Of a stretch of 64,000 nucleotides of DNA, positions 8,516 through 15,693 are shown piece by piece. The notes beneath the pieces were generated by a model. That model did not search any database. It was not told the DNA's origin and worked only from the letters and a program-made list of their open reading frames with translations. Origin of the DNA: Betaproteobacteria bacterium (GTDB lineage Bacteria; Pseudomonadota; Gammaproteobacteria; Burkholderiales; SG8-41); NCBI GenBank assembly GCA_021732605.1, contig JAKFUS010000022.1, positions 43,788-107,787 of the forward strand, given 5' to 3'. Position 1 is the first letter of the stretch; every line of letters begins with the position of its first letter. A program made the translations under genes and the position numbers.

Positions 8516-9208
8516 ATGACCGATATCAACCAGGCCTCGCCCGACGTATTCGCGGCGGCGCGCAGCCGTCGTTCGATCCGCGCATACAAATCCGAAGCGG
8601 TGCCGCCGCAGCTGTTGCGCGATATTGTCGAGCTCGGGCGCCATGCGCCCAGCGGTTCGAACATTCAGCCGTGGCGGGTGCATGTGCTGACAGGCGCTAC
8701 TTTAAAACGTGTCGGCTCGGCGATCCAATCGGCATTTCTGAATGATGAGCCCGGGCACAAACGCGATTACGATTATTACACCGATCCGGTGTTTGAGCCT
8801 TATTTGCAGCGGCGCCGCGAATGCGGCTGGGGGCTTTACGGCATTCTGGGCATCGGCCGCGGTGACCACGAAAAATCAAAAGCCTACCGCGCGAGCAATT
8901 ACACTTTCTTCGGCGCGCCCGCCGGTTTGATATTCACTATCGAGCGCAAAATGGAAAAGGGTAGCTGGCTGGACTACGGCATGTTTCTGCAGACCCTGAT
9001 GCTGGCGGCGCGCGCGAAGGGATTGCACACTTGTGCCGAAGCGTCGATTGCGAGTTATCCCGATGTAGTGCGACGCGAGTTGAAGTTGAGTGACGACTGG
9101 GTGGTGATCTGCGGCATGGCCATGGGTTTTGCCGATGGTGCCGCGGTGGTGAATACCTTTCAGCCTTCGCGCATCACACTCGATGAATATGCGACTTACG
9201 CCGATTAA
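8516..9208 (+). CDS. Nitroreductase family FMN-dependent oxidoreductase
   Basis: The protein has 230 residues of nitroreductase fold. The N-terminal RRSIRAY binds the FMN phosphate, APSGSNIQPW follows at about 49-58, and the FMN-contacting C-terminal section has the usual LHTCAEASIASYPDVVR and VICGMAMGFAD. Such enzymes use NAD(P)H to reduce nitro groups, quinones or other electrophiles, or dehalogenate. AAGGAAACAC precedes the ATG. Located directly after a Bug receptor gene. Confidence 0.9.
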   Translation: MTDINQASPDVFAAARSRRSIRAYKSEAVPPQLLRDIVELGRHAPSGSNIQPWRVHVLTGATLKRVGSAIQSAFLNDEPGHKRDYDYYTDPVFEPYLQRRRECGWGLYGILGIGRGDHEKSKAYRASNYTFFGAPAGLIFTIERKMEKGSWLDYGMFLQTLMLAARAKGLHTCAEASIASYPDVVRRELKLSDDWVVICGMAMGFADGAAVVNTFQPSRITLDEYATYAD

Positions 9209-9210
9209 TA

Positions 9211-9236
9211 AAAATATTAATAAAATCAAATACTTA
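9211..9236 (-). repeat. AT-rich intergenic motif, copy A
   Basis: Read on the minus strand it is TAAGTATTTGATTTTATTAA and a few further A/T bases. The same 18-base core, TAAGTATYTGATTTTATT, recurs at 39584, 41779 and 53344. This copy sits in a 25-base gap between two convergent genes. Confidence 0.7.
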
Positions 9237-9644
9237 TGGGTAAAACACACGACTGCCCGAACGCGGCGGTTGCGTCTGCAGATGGCACCAGCCGGGTGTG
9301 GCGTCCGGATGTTCCAGCCACAAGCCCAATTCTTCGAGAACATCGGGATGCGCCAGACACCAGGCGTCGAGCGCGCCGTTGCGGTCTTCGAGGTCGATGG
9401 CGAGGCAGCTCAGGTGTTTGCTGCCGCGGGCGGCGCCGGGCACCGTGGCATTGATCGTTGCCGGCCGCCAGCCCGAAGTTACTTTGCGCATCAGGCCGGC
9501 GCGGCGCATCAGGCCGTTGACGCGACGCAGTGTCTCGCGCGCATTAGCGCGTATTTCGCGGCTAAGTTCGCTGCGATGCAGCTTGTCGCGACCCATGTAG
9601 TAGTCGGCGAGTTTCAGCGTGGGGGGGAGTTTGCGGGCGGGCAT
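9234..9644 (-). CDS. Peptidase M15-type zinc D,D-/L,D-carboxypeptidase-like protein
   Basis: Using the ATG at 9644 the protein has 136 residues. The M15A zinc motif is present as SKHLSCLAIDLE, with His77 and Asp84, and the third ligand His121 in WCHLQ. The arrangement is that of the Hedgehog/DD-peptidase fold, found in peptidoglycan carboxypeptidases and phage endolysins. There is no signal peptide, and a longer in-frame version from 9779 adds 45 residues that look non-coding and overlap the divergent gene. It may be a remnant or relative of a phage lysin; no other phage gene is near. Confidence 0.75.
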   Translation of the reverse strand: MPARKLPPTLKLADYYMGRDKLHRSELSREIRANARETLRRVNGLMRRAGLMRKVTSGWRPATINATVPGAARGSKHLSCLAIDLEDRNGALDAWCLAHPDVLEELGLWLEHPDATPGWCHLQTQPPRSGSRVFYP

Positions 9645-9702
9645 GTTCTTGCGGATTCTAGCGCAGGGTGCGCCGACAACGAATGCTAGAATCGCCGGGC
9701 TC

Positions 9703-10545
9703 ATGGATCTGCTGATACACGCCACACTGACCGTTACCGGCGCGCGCGAACAGCTGCCGGCGGCCGACGCGCGCATCAAGGCGCTGCTGGTCGAGGAAAT
9801 TTTTGTCGGCGAATTCGAGGAGCATCACGGCGATGACGCGCTGTCGTATGACTTCAAGGTCCACGGCGGCATTCCGTTCCCGGCCTTCGCCGCCGCATCA
9901 ATGGAATTTCCAGAGCTGAAGATTGCTGCGGAATGGGTCAATGTTGCCGCCGGCCGCAAAGGCCGCGCCTTGCTGACCAACGGCACCATCGCGGAACATG
10001 TCGAAGAGCCCCTGGTTGCCGGCAGCGCTGAAACCCGCAACCGTTACCTGCTGGTCGCGCCCGACGGCACGATGAAACTGGCCTTTGCGCTGCTGCGGCG
10101 TGACCGCGGGGAATGGGCAGGCTATGCGATGAACCACGAGCGCGATGTGGTGTTCAGTATCACGCGTGATGGCGATGCCGTCGAATTGCGCACCACCGAA
10201 GGCGCTGCGGAATGGGCTTATGTCTGGCGGCTGAGCTCGCTGACTGATACACCGCAGCGTGCGGCACTGCTGCAGTCAGTGGATCCGGTACTGTATGCGG
10301 AACTCGAACGGCTGGCGCAGGATTTTGTCGCCGAATGGTTTTGGCTTCGTTCGGCACCGGCTGCAGACAATGCGATTGAAATCGACCGTTACACGCGTTA
10401 CGGCTACACGGTGCATGAAGCCAATGTCCGTGCAGCGCGTTTGCATAGGCTGCGCAGCGAACTCGCTGCGACGGATGTATTGGAATATTCGACGCTGGAT
10501 GCGGATCATGCGTGGATCCGCGACTTACTGCTGAAGTTCTGGTGA
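9703..10545 (+). CDS. Hypothetical protein, about 280 residues
   Basis: I do not recognise the family. The product begins MDLLIHATLTV, is acidic and soluble-looking without signal peptide or membrane helix, and is rich in Trp and aromatic residues towards the C-terminus (AEWFWLR). Codon use matches the neighbours, which supports a real gene. The first 100 residues resemble a beta-rich domain. Its stop codon lies inside the first unit of the heptamer repeat that begins at 10545, so the repeat abuts the coding end. The start overlaps no other gene; the M15 gene is divergent, 58 bases away. Confidence 0.65.
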   Translation: MDLLIHATLTVTGAREQLPAADARIKALLVEEIFVGEFEEHHGDDALSYDFKVHGGIPFPAFAAASMEFPELKIAAEWVNVAAGRKGRALLTNGTIAEHVEEPLVAGSAETRNRYLLVAPDGTMKLAFALLRRDRGEWAGYAMNHERDVVFSITRDGDAVELRTTEGAAEWAYVWRLSSLTDTPQRAALLQSVDPVLYAELERLAQDFVAEWFWLRSAPAADNAIEIDRYTRYGYTVHEANVRAARLHRLRSELAATDVLEYSTLDADHAWIRDLLLKFW

Positions 10546-10621
10546 CTGGTAACTGGTAACTGGTAACTGGTAACTGGTAACTGGTAACTGGTAACTGGTA
10601 ACTGGTGATTGGTGACTGGTG
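10545..10621 (+). repeat. Tandem heptamer array (ACTGGTA)n
   Basis: Eight perfect ACTGGTA units run from 10545 to 10600, followed by three variants (ACTGGTG, ATTGGTG, ACTGGTG) to 10621. The complementary sequence, CCAATTACCAATCACCAGTTACCAATTACC, occurs at about 10691-10721, so the two can fold into a large hairpin. The array fills the gap between convergent genes, as does the related repeat at 4149-4206. Confidence 0.9.
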
Positions 10622-10717
10622 GTGTGCAGGCGTGGTTCTCAGGCATCTGGATTTTTGTTTGATGCGCATCGCGCAACCAATGCCACGGTTTGCCAATTAC
10701 CAATCACCAGTTACCAA

Positions 10718-11311
10718 TTACCGCGTTGACCGCCACTGCCGGATCAAAATATACCCGCCAAGCATGCCGCCCAGATGCGCAAAATGCGCGACACCGGCTT
10801 GGGTGCTGGTGACGCCGAGATAGAGTTCAAGCAATCCATAGATTGTGACGAACAACCAGGCCGGCATGGGGATCGGCGGAAAAATCAGCAGTATCGTGCG
10901 CTTCGGGAAAAACAGGGCGTAGGCCAGCAACAGGCCGAATACGCCGCCGGAGGCGCCCACTGTCGGCATCGCCGGGCCGCCGCTGAGGGCCGACATGGCG
11001 AGTTGGACCAGCGCCGCGGCAAACACGCAGCCCAGGTAATAAATCAGGAAACGTCTGGATCCGAACACCTGTTCGATCTGGCCGCCGAACATGTACAGCC
11101 CCAGCATGTTGAAGCCGATATGCAGCAGTCCGCCGTGCAGGAAGCCATAGGTGATGACCTGCCACGGCTGGAAGCTGGAGACAAAAGATGCCGGCGTATG
11201 AAATGGCCACAACGCAAACCAGATGATCAGCGGGTCGCTGAACACCTGCTGCAACAGGTAAACCGCGAGGTTTATGATCAGCAGCAGGCGCGTGATGGGC
11301 GGCACAAACAT
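10718..11311 (-). CDS. Rhomboid-family intramembrane serine protease
   Basis: The protein has 197 residues and six predicted transmembrane helices, the minimal bacterial rhomboid core. Catalytic residues are clear: Ser121 in GASGG and His179 in AHLGG, with His64 and Asn68 of the oxyanion region in HIGFN. It cleaves membrane-spanning substrates within the inner membrane. Its C-terminus borders the heptamer hairpin and its stop lies within the repeat arm. Confidence 0.92.
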   Translation of the reverse strand: MFVPPITRLLLIINLAVYLLQQVFSDPLIIWFALWPFHTPASFVSSFQPWQVITYGFLHGGLLHIGFNMLGLYMFGGQIEQVFGSRRFLIYYLGCVFAAALVQLAMSALSGGPAMPTVGASGGVFGLLLAYALFFPKRTILLIFPPIPMPAWLFVTIYGLLELYLGVTSTQAGVAHFAHLGGMLGGYILIRQWRSTR

Positions 11312-11373
11312 GCTTCAATGGTACTACGGCACGGGGTTCAGGCGAATGTTCAGCTTATTGTTCAACTTATTGT

Positions 11374-12519
11374 TCAATTTAATACGGGGGGCAATTGCGG
11401 CGCAAGTTTCGCGCGCTCAGCGGTGGCGCTGCCGTTCAGTGCGAAGCCCAGCAGTTTGCCGTCGGCGGCGACGAACAGGGATTTCACGCCGTCTGCTGTG
11501 GCTTCGACTTGCCAGGTGCCCTCGGAGCCTGTTGCGGGTGGTGAGACTATGGTCGGGCAGGCGGGGGTTTTGACCATCACCGGCATCGCCGGAAAAGAAA
11601 CGGCGGTGCGCTTGCCCGCCAGCGTCTGCGCCAGCGCGCGCGTGGCGTGCATGATCGGCATCACATAAGGCATCACCAGGCCTTCGATTTCGGCGCAGTC
11701 GCCCAGCGTGTAGACATCGGGCGCGCTGGTTTCGAGGTGGCGGTTGGCGACGATGCCGCGGTTGACCTGGATGCCGGCGGTGGCGGCGAGCGTGGTGCGC
11801 GGTTTGAGGCCGACGGCGGAGAGCACGACATCGACCCGCAGCACGTTGCCATTGGCGAGTGTGACCGCGTAACCGTTCTCGGTGCGATCGACGGCTTGCA
11901 CACTGGTGCCGAGATGCCACTGCACTCCGAGCGCGGCGAGTTTCGCCTGCAGCAGCGCGCCGCCTTCCGGCGGCAACAGTCGGCCCAGCGCCTGCTGCGC
12001 AATGTCGATGATGTCCACGCCATAACCACTGCTGGCGAGGTCGTTGGCGAATTCACAGCCGATCAGTCCCGCGCCGATGATGGCGACGCGTTTTTTGCCA
12101 GCGATGGTGGTGCGGAAGCTTGCATAGTCGTCGAGGTCGTTCACCGTCAATATGCTGCCGGTCGCATTTCCGTCCATAGCCAGGCGAATCTGGTCGGCGC
12201 CCAGCGCCAGCACCAGTTTTGAATACGCCAGGGTTTCGTCCCCGATGAGCAGCGTATGCGCTGTAGTGTCGATGGCATCGACGGCGGTGTGCGCACGCAC
12301 CGTAGCGTTTAATTGTGTCGCCATCTGCTCCGGCGTGTTCAGTGCAATGGATTCCGAGGTTTTTTTCGAGGCCAGCGCATTGGACAGCATGGGCTTGGAA
12401 TAAAACGGGCTGCTGTCGCCGCCGATGATGATCAGCGGGGTGATGGTGTCGAGTTTGCGCAGTTCCTTGGCGGTGTTGTAACCCGCGAGGCCGCTGCCGA
12501 TGATGATGATCGGATTCAT
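11374..12519 (-). CDS. FAD-dependent NAD(P)H:rubredoxin reductase-like oxidoreductase
   Basis: The protein has 381 residues. An FAD-binding GSGLAG motif lies at residues 8-13, an NAD(P)-binding AIIGAGLIGCEFA in the middle, and the second FAD contact YTLGDCAE near 270. This is the pyridine nucleotide-disulphide oxidoreductase fold without the redox-active CxxxxC, as in rubredoxin reductases. Rubredoxin and rubrerythrin genes lie directly upstream on the same strand, so the likely chain is NAD(P)H to this flavoprotein to rubredoxin to rubrerythrin, reducing hydrogen peroxide. A 158-base gap with a hairpin separates it from the rubredoxin gene. Confidence 0.85.
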   Translation of the reverse strand: MNPIIIIGSGLAGYNTAKELRKLDTITPLIIIGGDSSPFYSKPMLSNALASKKTSESIALNTPEQMATQLNATVRAHTAVDAIDTTAHTLLIGDETLAYSKLVLALGADQIRLAMDGNATGSILTVNDLDDYASFRTTIAGKKRVAIIGAGLIGCEFANDLASSGYGVDIIDIAQQALGRLLPPEGGALLQAKLAALGVQWHLGTSVQAVDRTENGYAVTLANGNVLRVDVVLSAVGLKPRTTLAATAGIQVNRGIVANRHLETSAPDVYTLGDCAEIEGLVMPYVMPIMHATRALAQTLAGKRTAVSFPAMPVMVKTPACPTIVSPPATGSEGTWQVEATADGVKSLFVAADGKLLGFALNGSATAERAKLAPQLPPVLN

Positions 12520-12597
12520 TGTGTTTCCATTGAAAATCAGCGGTGGATGGTATCAAACGGCGCCATGACCTGCCTTGCTGTATTGCGGGGTACAGCA

Positions 12598-12622
12598 CCC
12601 GTCCCGCGGAGTGCGGGACGGG
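12598..12622. other. Perfect 10-bp hairpin between rubredoxin and its reductase gene
   Basis: CCCGTCCCGC at 12598-12607 and GCGGGACGGG at 12613-12622 form a 10-bp stem with a GGAGT loop. There is no T-run on either strand, so it is more likely an RNA processing or stability element that sets different levels of rubredoxin and reductase from one transcript. The AT-rich TTAATTAC direct repeats at about 12648-12672 lie beside it. Confidence 0.6.
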
Positions 12623-12677
12623 GTATTGCGTGTTGTTCTTGCCAATTGCTTAATTACCTAATTACTTAATTACGGAT

Positions 12678-12866
12678 TTAAGCCGCTTTCAGCACCATTT
12701 CGAAGTCGGCCTTGGCAATGCCGCACTCCGGGCAGGTCCAGTCTTCCGGGATGTCTTCCCAGCGCGTACCTGCCTTGATGCCGTGTTCCGGATCGCCTTC
12801 GGCTTCGTTGTAAACGTAGCCGCAGACAATGCATTCCCAAGTGCGCAATTCGCTATTCATGTTCAT
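12678..12866 (-). CDS. Rubredoxin
   Basis: The protein has 62 residues. The iron-binding cysteines are in two CxxC knuckles, Cys12/Cys15 (CIVCGYVYN) and Cys45/Cys48 (CPECG), with the usual [11 protein letters not shown] in between. It is a one-electron carrier in the cytoplasm. AAGGA about five bases upstream supports the start at 12866. It follows the rubrerythrin gene by 14 bases and is almost certainly in its operon, replacing the C-terminal rubredoxin domain that this rubrerythrin lacks. Confidence 0.95.
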   Translation of the reverse strand: MNMNSELRTWECIVCGYVYNEAEGDPEHGIKAGTRWEDIPEDWTCPECGIAKADFEMVLKAA

Positions 12867-12880
12867 TTTTCCTTGACTCC

Positions 12881-13351
12881 TTAAGCGTTAACCCGAGCCA
12901 GCGTGGCGCGGTAGTGGTTGGCGTGGCGTTCCTCGGCTTTGGCCAGTGCGGCAAAGCGCTTGGCGGCTTTGGCAAGGGTCTGCTGGAAACGCGAGGCGTG
13001 TTCCTTCGATTCCTCGATCTGCTCGTCCATTTCCTTCACTGCGGCGTGGTTGCCCTCCTGCTCGGCGAGGTGGCGGAACTGCGGATACATTTCGGTGTAT
13101 TCGTAGGTTTCGCCGGCAATCGCCATGTCCAGCGCCTTGGCGGGAGTCAGTTCGGTTTTCGGGTAGAGCAGGTCGAGGTGACCGAAGGCGTGCTGCACTT
13201 CCTGCGCGGCGGTGTCCTCAAAGACCTTGGCGGTTTCAATATCGCCCTGTTCGTGGCAGATCCTGGCGAAATACATGTATTTGATGTGCGCCATGGATTC
13301 GCCGGCGAAGGCGGCTTCGATGTTCTTGACGGTGACGGACTCGGGTTTCAT
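12881..13351 (-). CDS. Rubrerythrin-family diiron protein (no rubredoxin domain)
   Basis: The protein has 156 residues, a four-helix ferritin-like bundle. The diiron ligands appear as Glu18 in FAGES, the EVQHA (ExxH) near 51-54, and later Glu residues in [11 protein letters not shown] and KAEERHA. Rubrerythrins reduce hydrogen peroxide to water. Canonical forms carry a C-terminal rubredoxin domain; here that domain is a separate gene downstream. AGGAG overlaps the ATG at 13357 and is ideally spaced for the ATG at 13351, so 13351 is the likely start. An OxyR-like site lies upstream. Confidence 0.92.
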   Translation of the reverse strand: MKPESVTVKNIEAAFAGESMAHIKYMYFARICHEQGDIETAKVFEDTAAQEVQHAFGHLDLLYPKTELTPAKALDMAIAGETYEYTEMYPQFRHLAEQEGNHAAVKEMDEQIEESKEHASRFQQTLAKAAKRFAALAKAEERHANHYRATLARVNA

Positions 13352-13400
13352 CTGCATCTCCTGTGATTAAAAAGGGCGCGTCTTGCAACGTTTGGAGTGC

Positions 13401-13466
13401 ATTCTGGTCGCCGGCAGCAGATTAATTCAATTGATTGTTACGAATAAATTGATAGTAATTAACTAT
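13401..13466 (-). promoter_or_regulatory. Promoter of the rubrerythrin operon with OxyR-like operator
   Basis: ATAG-N7-CTAT, the OxyR half-site pattern, occurs exactly at 13452-13466 (N7 is TAATTAA). A weaker second half (ATTG-N7-CGAA) is placed with the correct 7-base gap at 13430-13444. Just downstream on the minus strand are a -35-like TTGAAT (13430-13425) and a -10-like CAGAAT (13406-13401) with an 18-base spacer. The operator therefore abuts the -35 region, the usual position for OxyR activation. The oxyR gene lies immediately upstream. The two halves differ in quality, and binding is not proven. Confidence 0.6.
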
Positions 13467-13502
13467 ATAAAGGGTGTGGAAATAAACGTTTGTTTTTAAA
13501 CA

Positions 13503-14435
13503 TTATTTTTTCTTGATCGGGGTGGCGCCGTGCAGATCACAAGCCGCCACCGCATCGCGGATGATGTCCAGCGCCGCGTTGCGCGGGAAACTCGAGCGCG
13601 ACGCCAGAACCACCCGGCGGTCGGGCACCGGGCGCGAAAACGGGATATAGGTCAGCAGATCGGCTGCCGTGCGCTTCACCGGCACGGCAGACGCCGGCAG
13701 CACGGTCATGCCCATGCCCGAGGCCACCATCAGGCGGATGGTTTCCAAGGAGGAGCCTTCGACGGTTTTTTGCAGTGAGCCCGGCGTGGCGCTGGAGCGG
13801 TTCAGCGCCGGGCAGGCATTGAGCACCTGGTCGCGAAAGCAGTGGCCGCTGCCGAGCAGCAGCAGGTTTTCGTTGGCGAGTTCGTCGGCGGGGATGGTTT
13901 TGCGCATGGCCCAGGCGTGGGTCTTGGCGAGGGCTACGACAAAAATTTCGTCGTAGAGGGGCGTCACGGTGATGCCGGCTTCGCTGAAGGGGAGGGCGAC
14001 GATGGCGGCGTCGATATCGCCGCGTTTCAATCGCTCGGACAGTGTTGCGGTGTAGTTTTCCTCAAGAATCAAGGGCATCTTCGGCGCGCGCCGGCGCAGC
14101 ACCGGGATCAGCTGTGGCAGCAGGTAGGGCGCGATGGTGAAAATGACACCCAGCTTTAGCGTGCCTTCCAGCGGATCGCCGGTGGATTTGGCGATGTTGC
14201 GGATTTTTTCGGCTTCTTCCAGCGCGCGCTGCGCCTGCTCAACAACGCGGCCGCCGGCGGGAGTCACCGTCACTTCAGCGGGACCGCGCTCGAAGAGTTG
14301 CACCCCGAGTTCTTCCTCGAGTTTTTTCACGGCCACCGACAGGGTGGGCTGGCTGACGAAGCAGGTTTCTGCGGCGCGGCCGAAATGCCGTTCGCGGGCG
14401 ACGGCGACGATGTAGCGCAATTCGGTGAGGGTCAT
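13503..14435 (-). CDS. oxyR: Hydrogen peroxide-responsive LysR-type regulator OxyR
   Basis: The protein has 310 residues: an N-terminal winged helix-turn-helix (RHFGRAAETCFVSQPTLSVAVKKLEEELG) and a C-terminal sensor domain. The two redox cysteines fall at Cys199 in GSGHCF and Cys208 in LNAC, exactly the numbering of the E. coli protein, so the peroxide-sensing disulphide should form. It activates defence genes when oxidised. The gene is followed at 150 bases by the rubrerythrin operon on the same strand, and a candidate small RNA lies on the other strand beside its start. Confidence 0.95.
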   Translation of the reverse strand: MTLTELRYIVAVARERHFGRAAETCFVSQPTLSVAVKKLEEELGVQLFERGPAEVTVTPAGGRVVEQAQRALEEAEKIRNIAKSTGDPLEGTLKLGVIFTIAPYLLPQLIPVLRRRAPKMPLILEENYTATLSERLKRGDIDAAIVALPFSEAGITVTPLYDEIFVVALAKTHAWAMRKTIPADELANENLLLLGSGHCFRDQVLNACPALNRSSATPGSLQKTVEGSSLETIRLMVASGMGMTVLPASAVPVKRTAADLLTYIPFSRPVPDRRVVLASRSSFPRNAALDIIRDAVAACDLHGATPIKKK

Positions 14436-14482
14436 GGCGCCGGAACTTTACCGGAAACCCCCGGTCTAGTTACTGTGAGCGT

Positions 14483-14593
14483 TGAGCCGGGCCGCGGTTG
14501 ATTTTGAATTCCCCGCAAAATCAATGGCCTGTGTAAAACGTGAACAAACGCATGCAAGATCCTCATGGGCGCCTCCCCGGCGCCCATTTTTTT
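14483..14593 (+). ncRNA. Candidate small RNA divergent from oxyR
   Basis: No coding frame is evident, but this stretch has two hairpins in order. The first is TTGATTTTG (14498-14506) with CAAAATCAA (14516-14524) and loop AATTCCCCG. The second is an intrinsic terminator at 14565-14593. Both loops contain UCCCC. A -35-like TTTACC (14447-14452) and weak -10-like TACTGT (14471-14476) would start an RNA near 14483, about 110 nucleotides long. The position beside oxyR and the size recall OxyS of enterobacteria, but no sequence similarity is claimed. Start and existence of the transcript are inference. Confidence 0.45.
14565..14593 (+). terminator. Intrinsic terminator on the plus strand
   Basis: A perfect 9-bp stem, ATGGGCGCC and GGCGCCCAT, encloses the loop TCCCC and runs straight into seven T bases. 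On the minus strand the hairpin is not followed by T bases, so it serves plus-strand transcription. No plus-strand protein gene precedes it, which is the main argument for a small RNA here. Confidence 0.85.
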
Positions 14594-14708
14594 GGGAGGG
14601 GTTTTGGGGAGGGAACTGGCGGGGCCCAGCTTCACCCGCCCAGTTCGCGGCCGGTGCCGGACGGAGTTTTCGGCGCCCTGGACGCGCCGCCACGCGTCAT
14701 GGCGCTGC

Positions 14709-15674
14709 TCAATCGAGGGTGATCCCGGCCTGCTTGCCGACGTTGGCGATACGGACGCGTTCGGCTTTCATGAACGCACTGAATTCAGCGGGACTCTCCG
14801 GAGTGGGGGTCGCGCCGTTTTTGTTCATCAGCGCCCTGACCTCGGGTGTATTCAGCGCAACCATCAGCTCCTTGTGCAGTCGCTGGGTAATCGCTGTCGG
14901 TGTGCCTTTCACCACCGTGATGCCCCACCACTGCACGATCTCGTATCCGGGAACGGTATCCGCCATAAGCGGCAGCTCCGGCAGCAGAGGATCACGTTTT
15001 GCGCCGGTGGTTGCGAGTACCTTGACGCGGCCGGCGCGGCTATGGGGCATCGCGACCAGAGGTGAGGTGATAATGAACTGGATCTGTCCGCCGATGATGT
15101 CGATGAGCGCAGGCCCTGCGCCTTTGTAGGGAACGTGTGCGGTCTTGATCCGCGCCAGCACATCGAGCATGGCGCCGGCCAGATGCGCCGGCGAGCCGTT
15201 ACCTGCAGAGCCGTAATTGAGGCTGCCCGGTTTGTCCTTTGCCAGTTTGACAAGATCTGCGGCTGAATTGACGCCAAGGCTGGTATTCACCGTCAACACG
15301 TTGGCAACCTCTGCGATACGCGACAGCGGTATGAAATCGCGCTCGGCGTCGTAGGGCAGATTGTTTTTCAGCGCCGGTAACGCAGCAAACAGGGTCGAGG
15401 TGGCCAGCAGCAGCGTGTATCCATCAGGGGCTGCGCTCTTGACGATTTCCACGCCGATGATGCCGCTGGCGCCGGAGCGGTTGTCGATGATCACCTGTTG
15501 CTTCATCTGTTCCGACAGACGGGCGCCGACGATGCGCGCGAGGATGTCCGGCGAACCACCGGGAGGACTCGCCACCAGAAAGCGGATCTGCTTGTTCGGA
15601 TACCCTTGTGCCGTCGCCGGGACTGCCAGTACCAGCAGAGTGCCGGTGACCATGTAACGCAGGAAATGACGCAT
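14709..15674 (-). CDS. Bug/TctC-family periplasmic solute receptor
   Basis: The protein has 321 residues with signal peptide cleavage near ATAQG. Hallmarks: GYPNKQIRFLVASPPGGSPD, DNRSGASGIIG, APDGYTL, VPYKGAGPALIDIIGG. The start at 15674 is set by AGGAGAAATTT; the frame continues 44 codons upstream without a plausible start because it overlaps the sulfatase end. It is the last gene of an apparent operon RraA-like, sulfatase, receptor, so its ligand may be a sulfate ester or a product of it. Confidence 0.9.
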   Translation of the reverse strand: MRHFLRYMVTGTLLVLAVPATAQGYPNKQIRFLVASPPGGSPDILARIVGARLSEQMKQQVIIDNRSGASGIIGVEIVKSAAPDGYTLLLATSTLFAALPALKNNLPYDAERDFIPLSRIAEVANVLTVNTSLGVNSAADLVKLAKDKPGSLNYGSAGNGSPAHLAGAMLDVLARIKTAHVPYKGAGPALIDIIGGQIQFIITSPLVAMPHSRAGRVKVLATTGAKRDPLLPELPLMADTVPGYEIVQWWGITVVKGTPTAITQRLHKELMVALNTPEVRALMNKNGATPTPESPAEFSAFMKAERVRIANVGKQAGITLD

Positions 15675-15693
15675 AAATTTCTCCTGGTTGTTG

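Noticed and set aside
10545..10722. CRISPR array
   Set aside because: The units are contiguous 7-base tandem repeats with no spacers, and no cas genes are near.
14565..14593. Terminator of the minus-strand Bug receptor gene ending at 14709
   Set aside because: On the minus strand the hairpin is not followed by T bases (it continues ATGAGGATC), while the plus strand has seven Ts.
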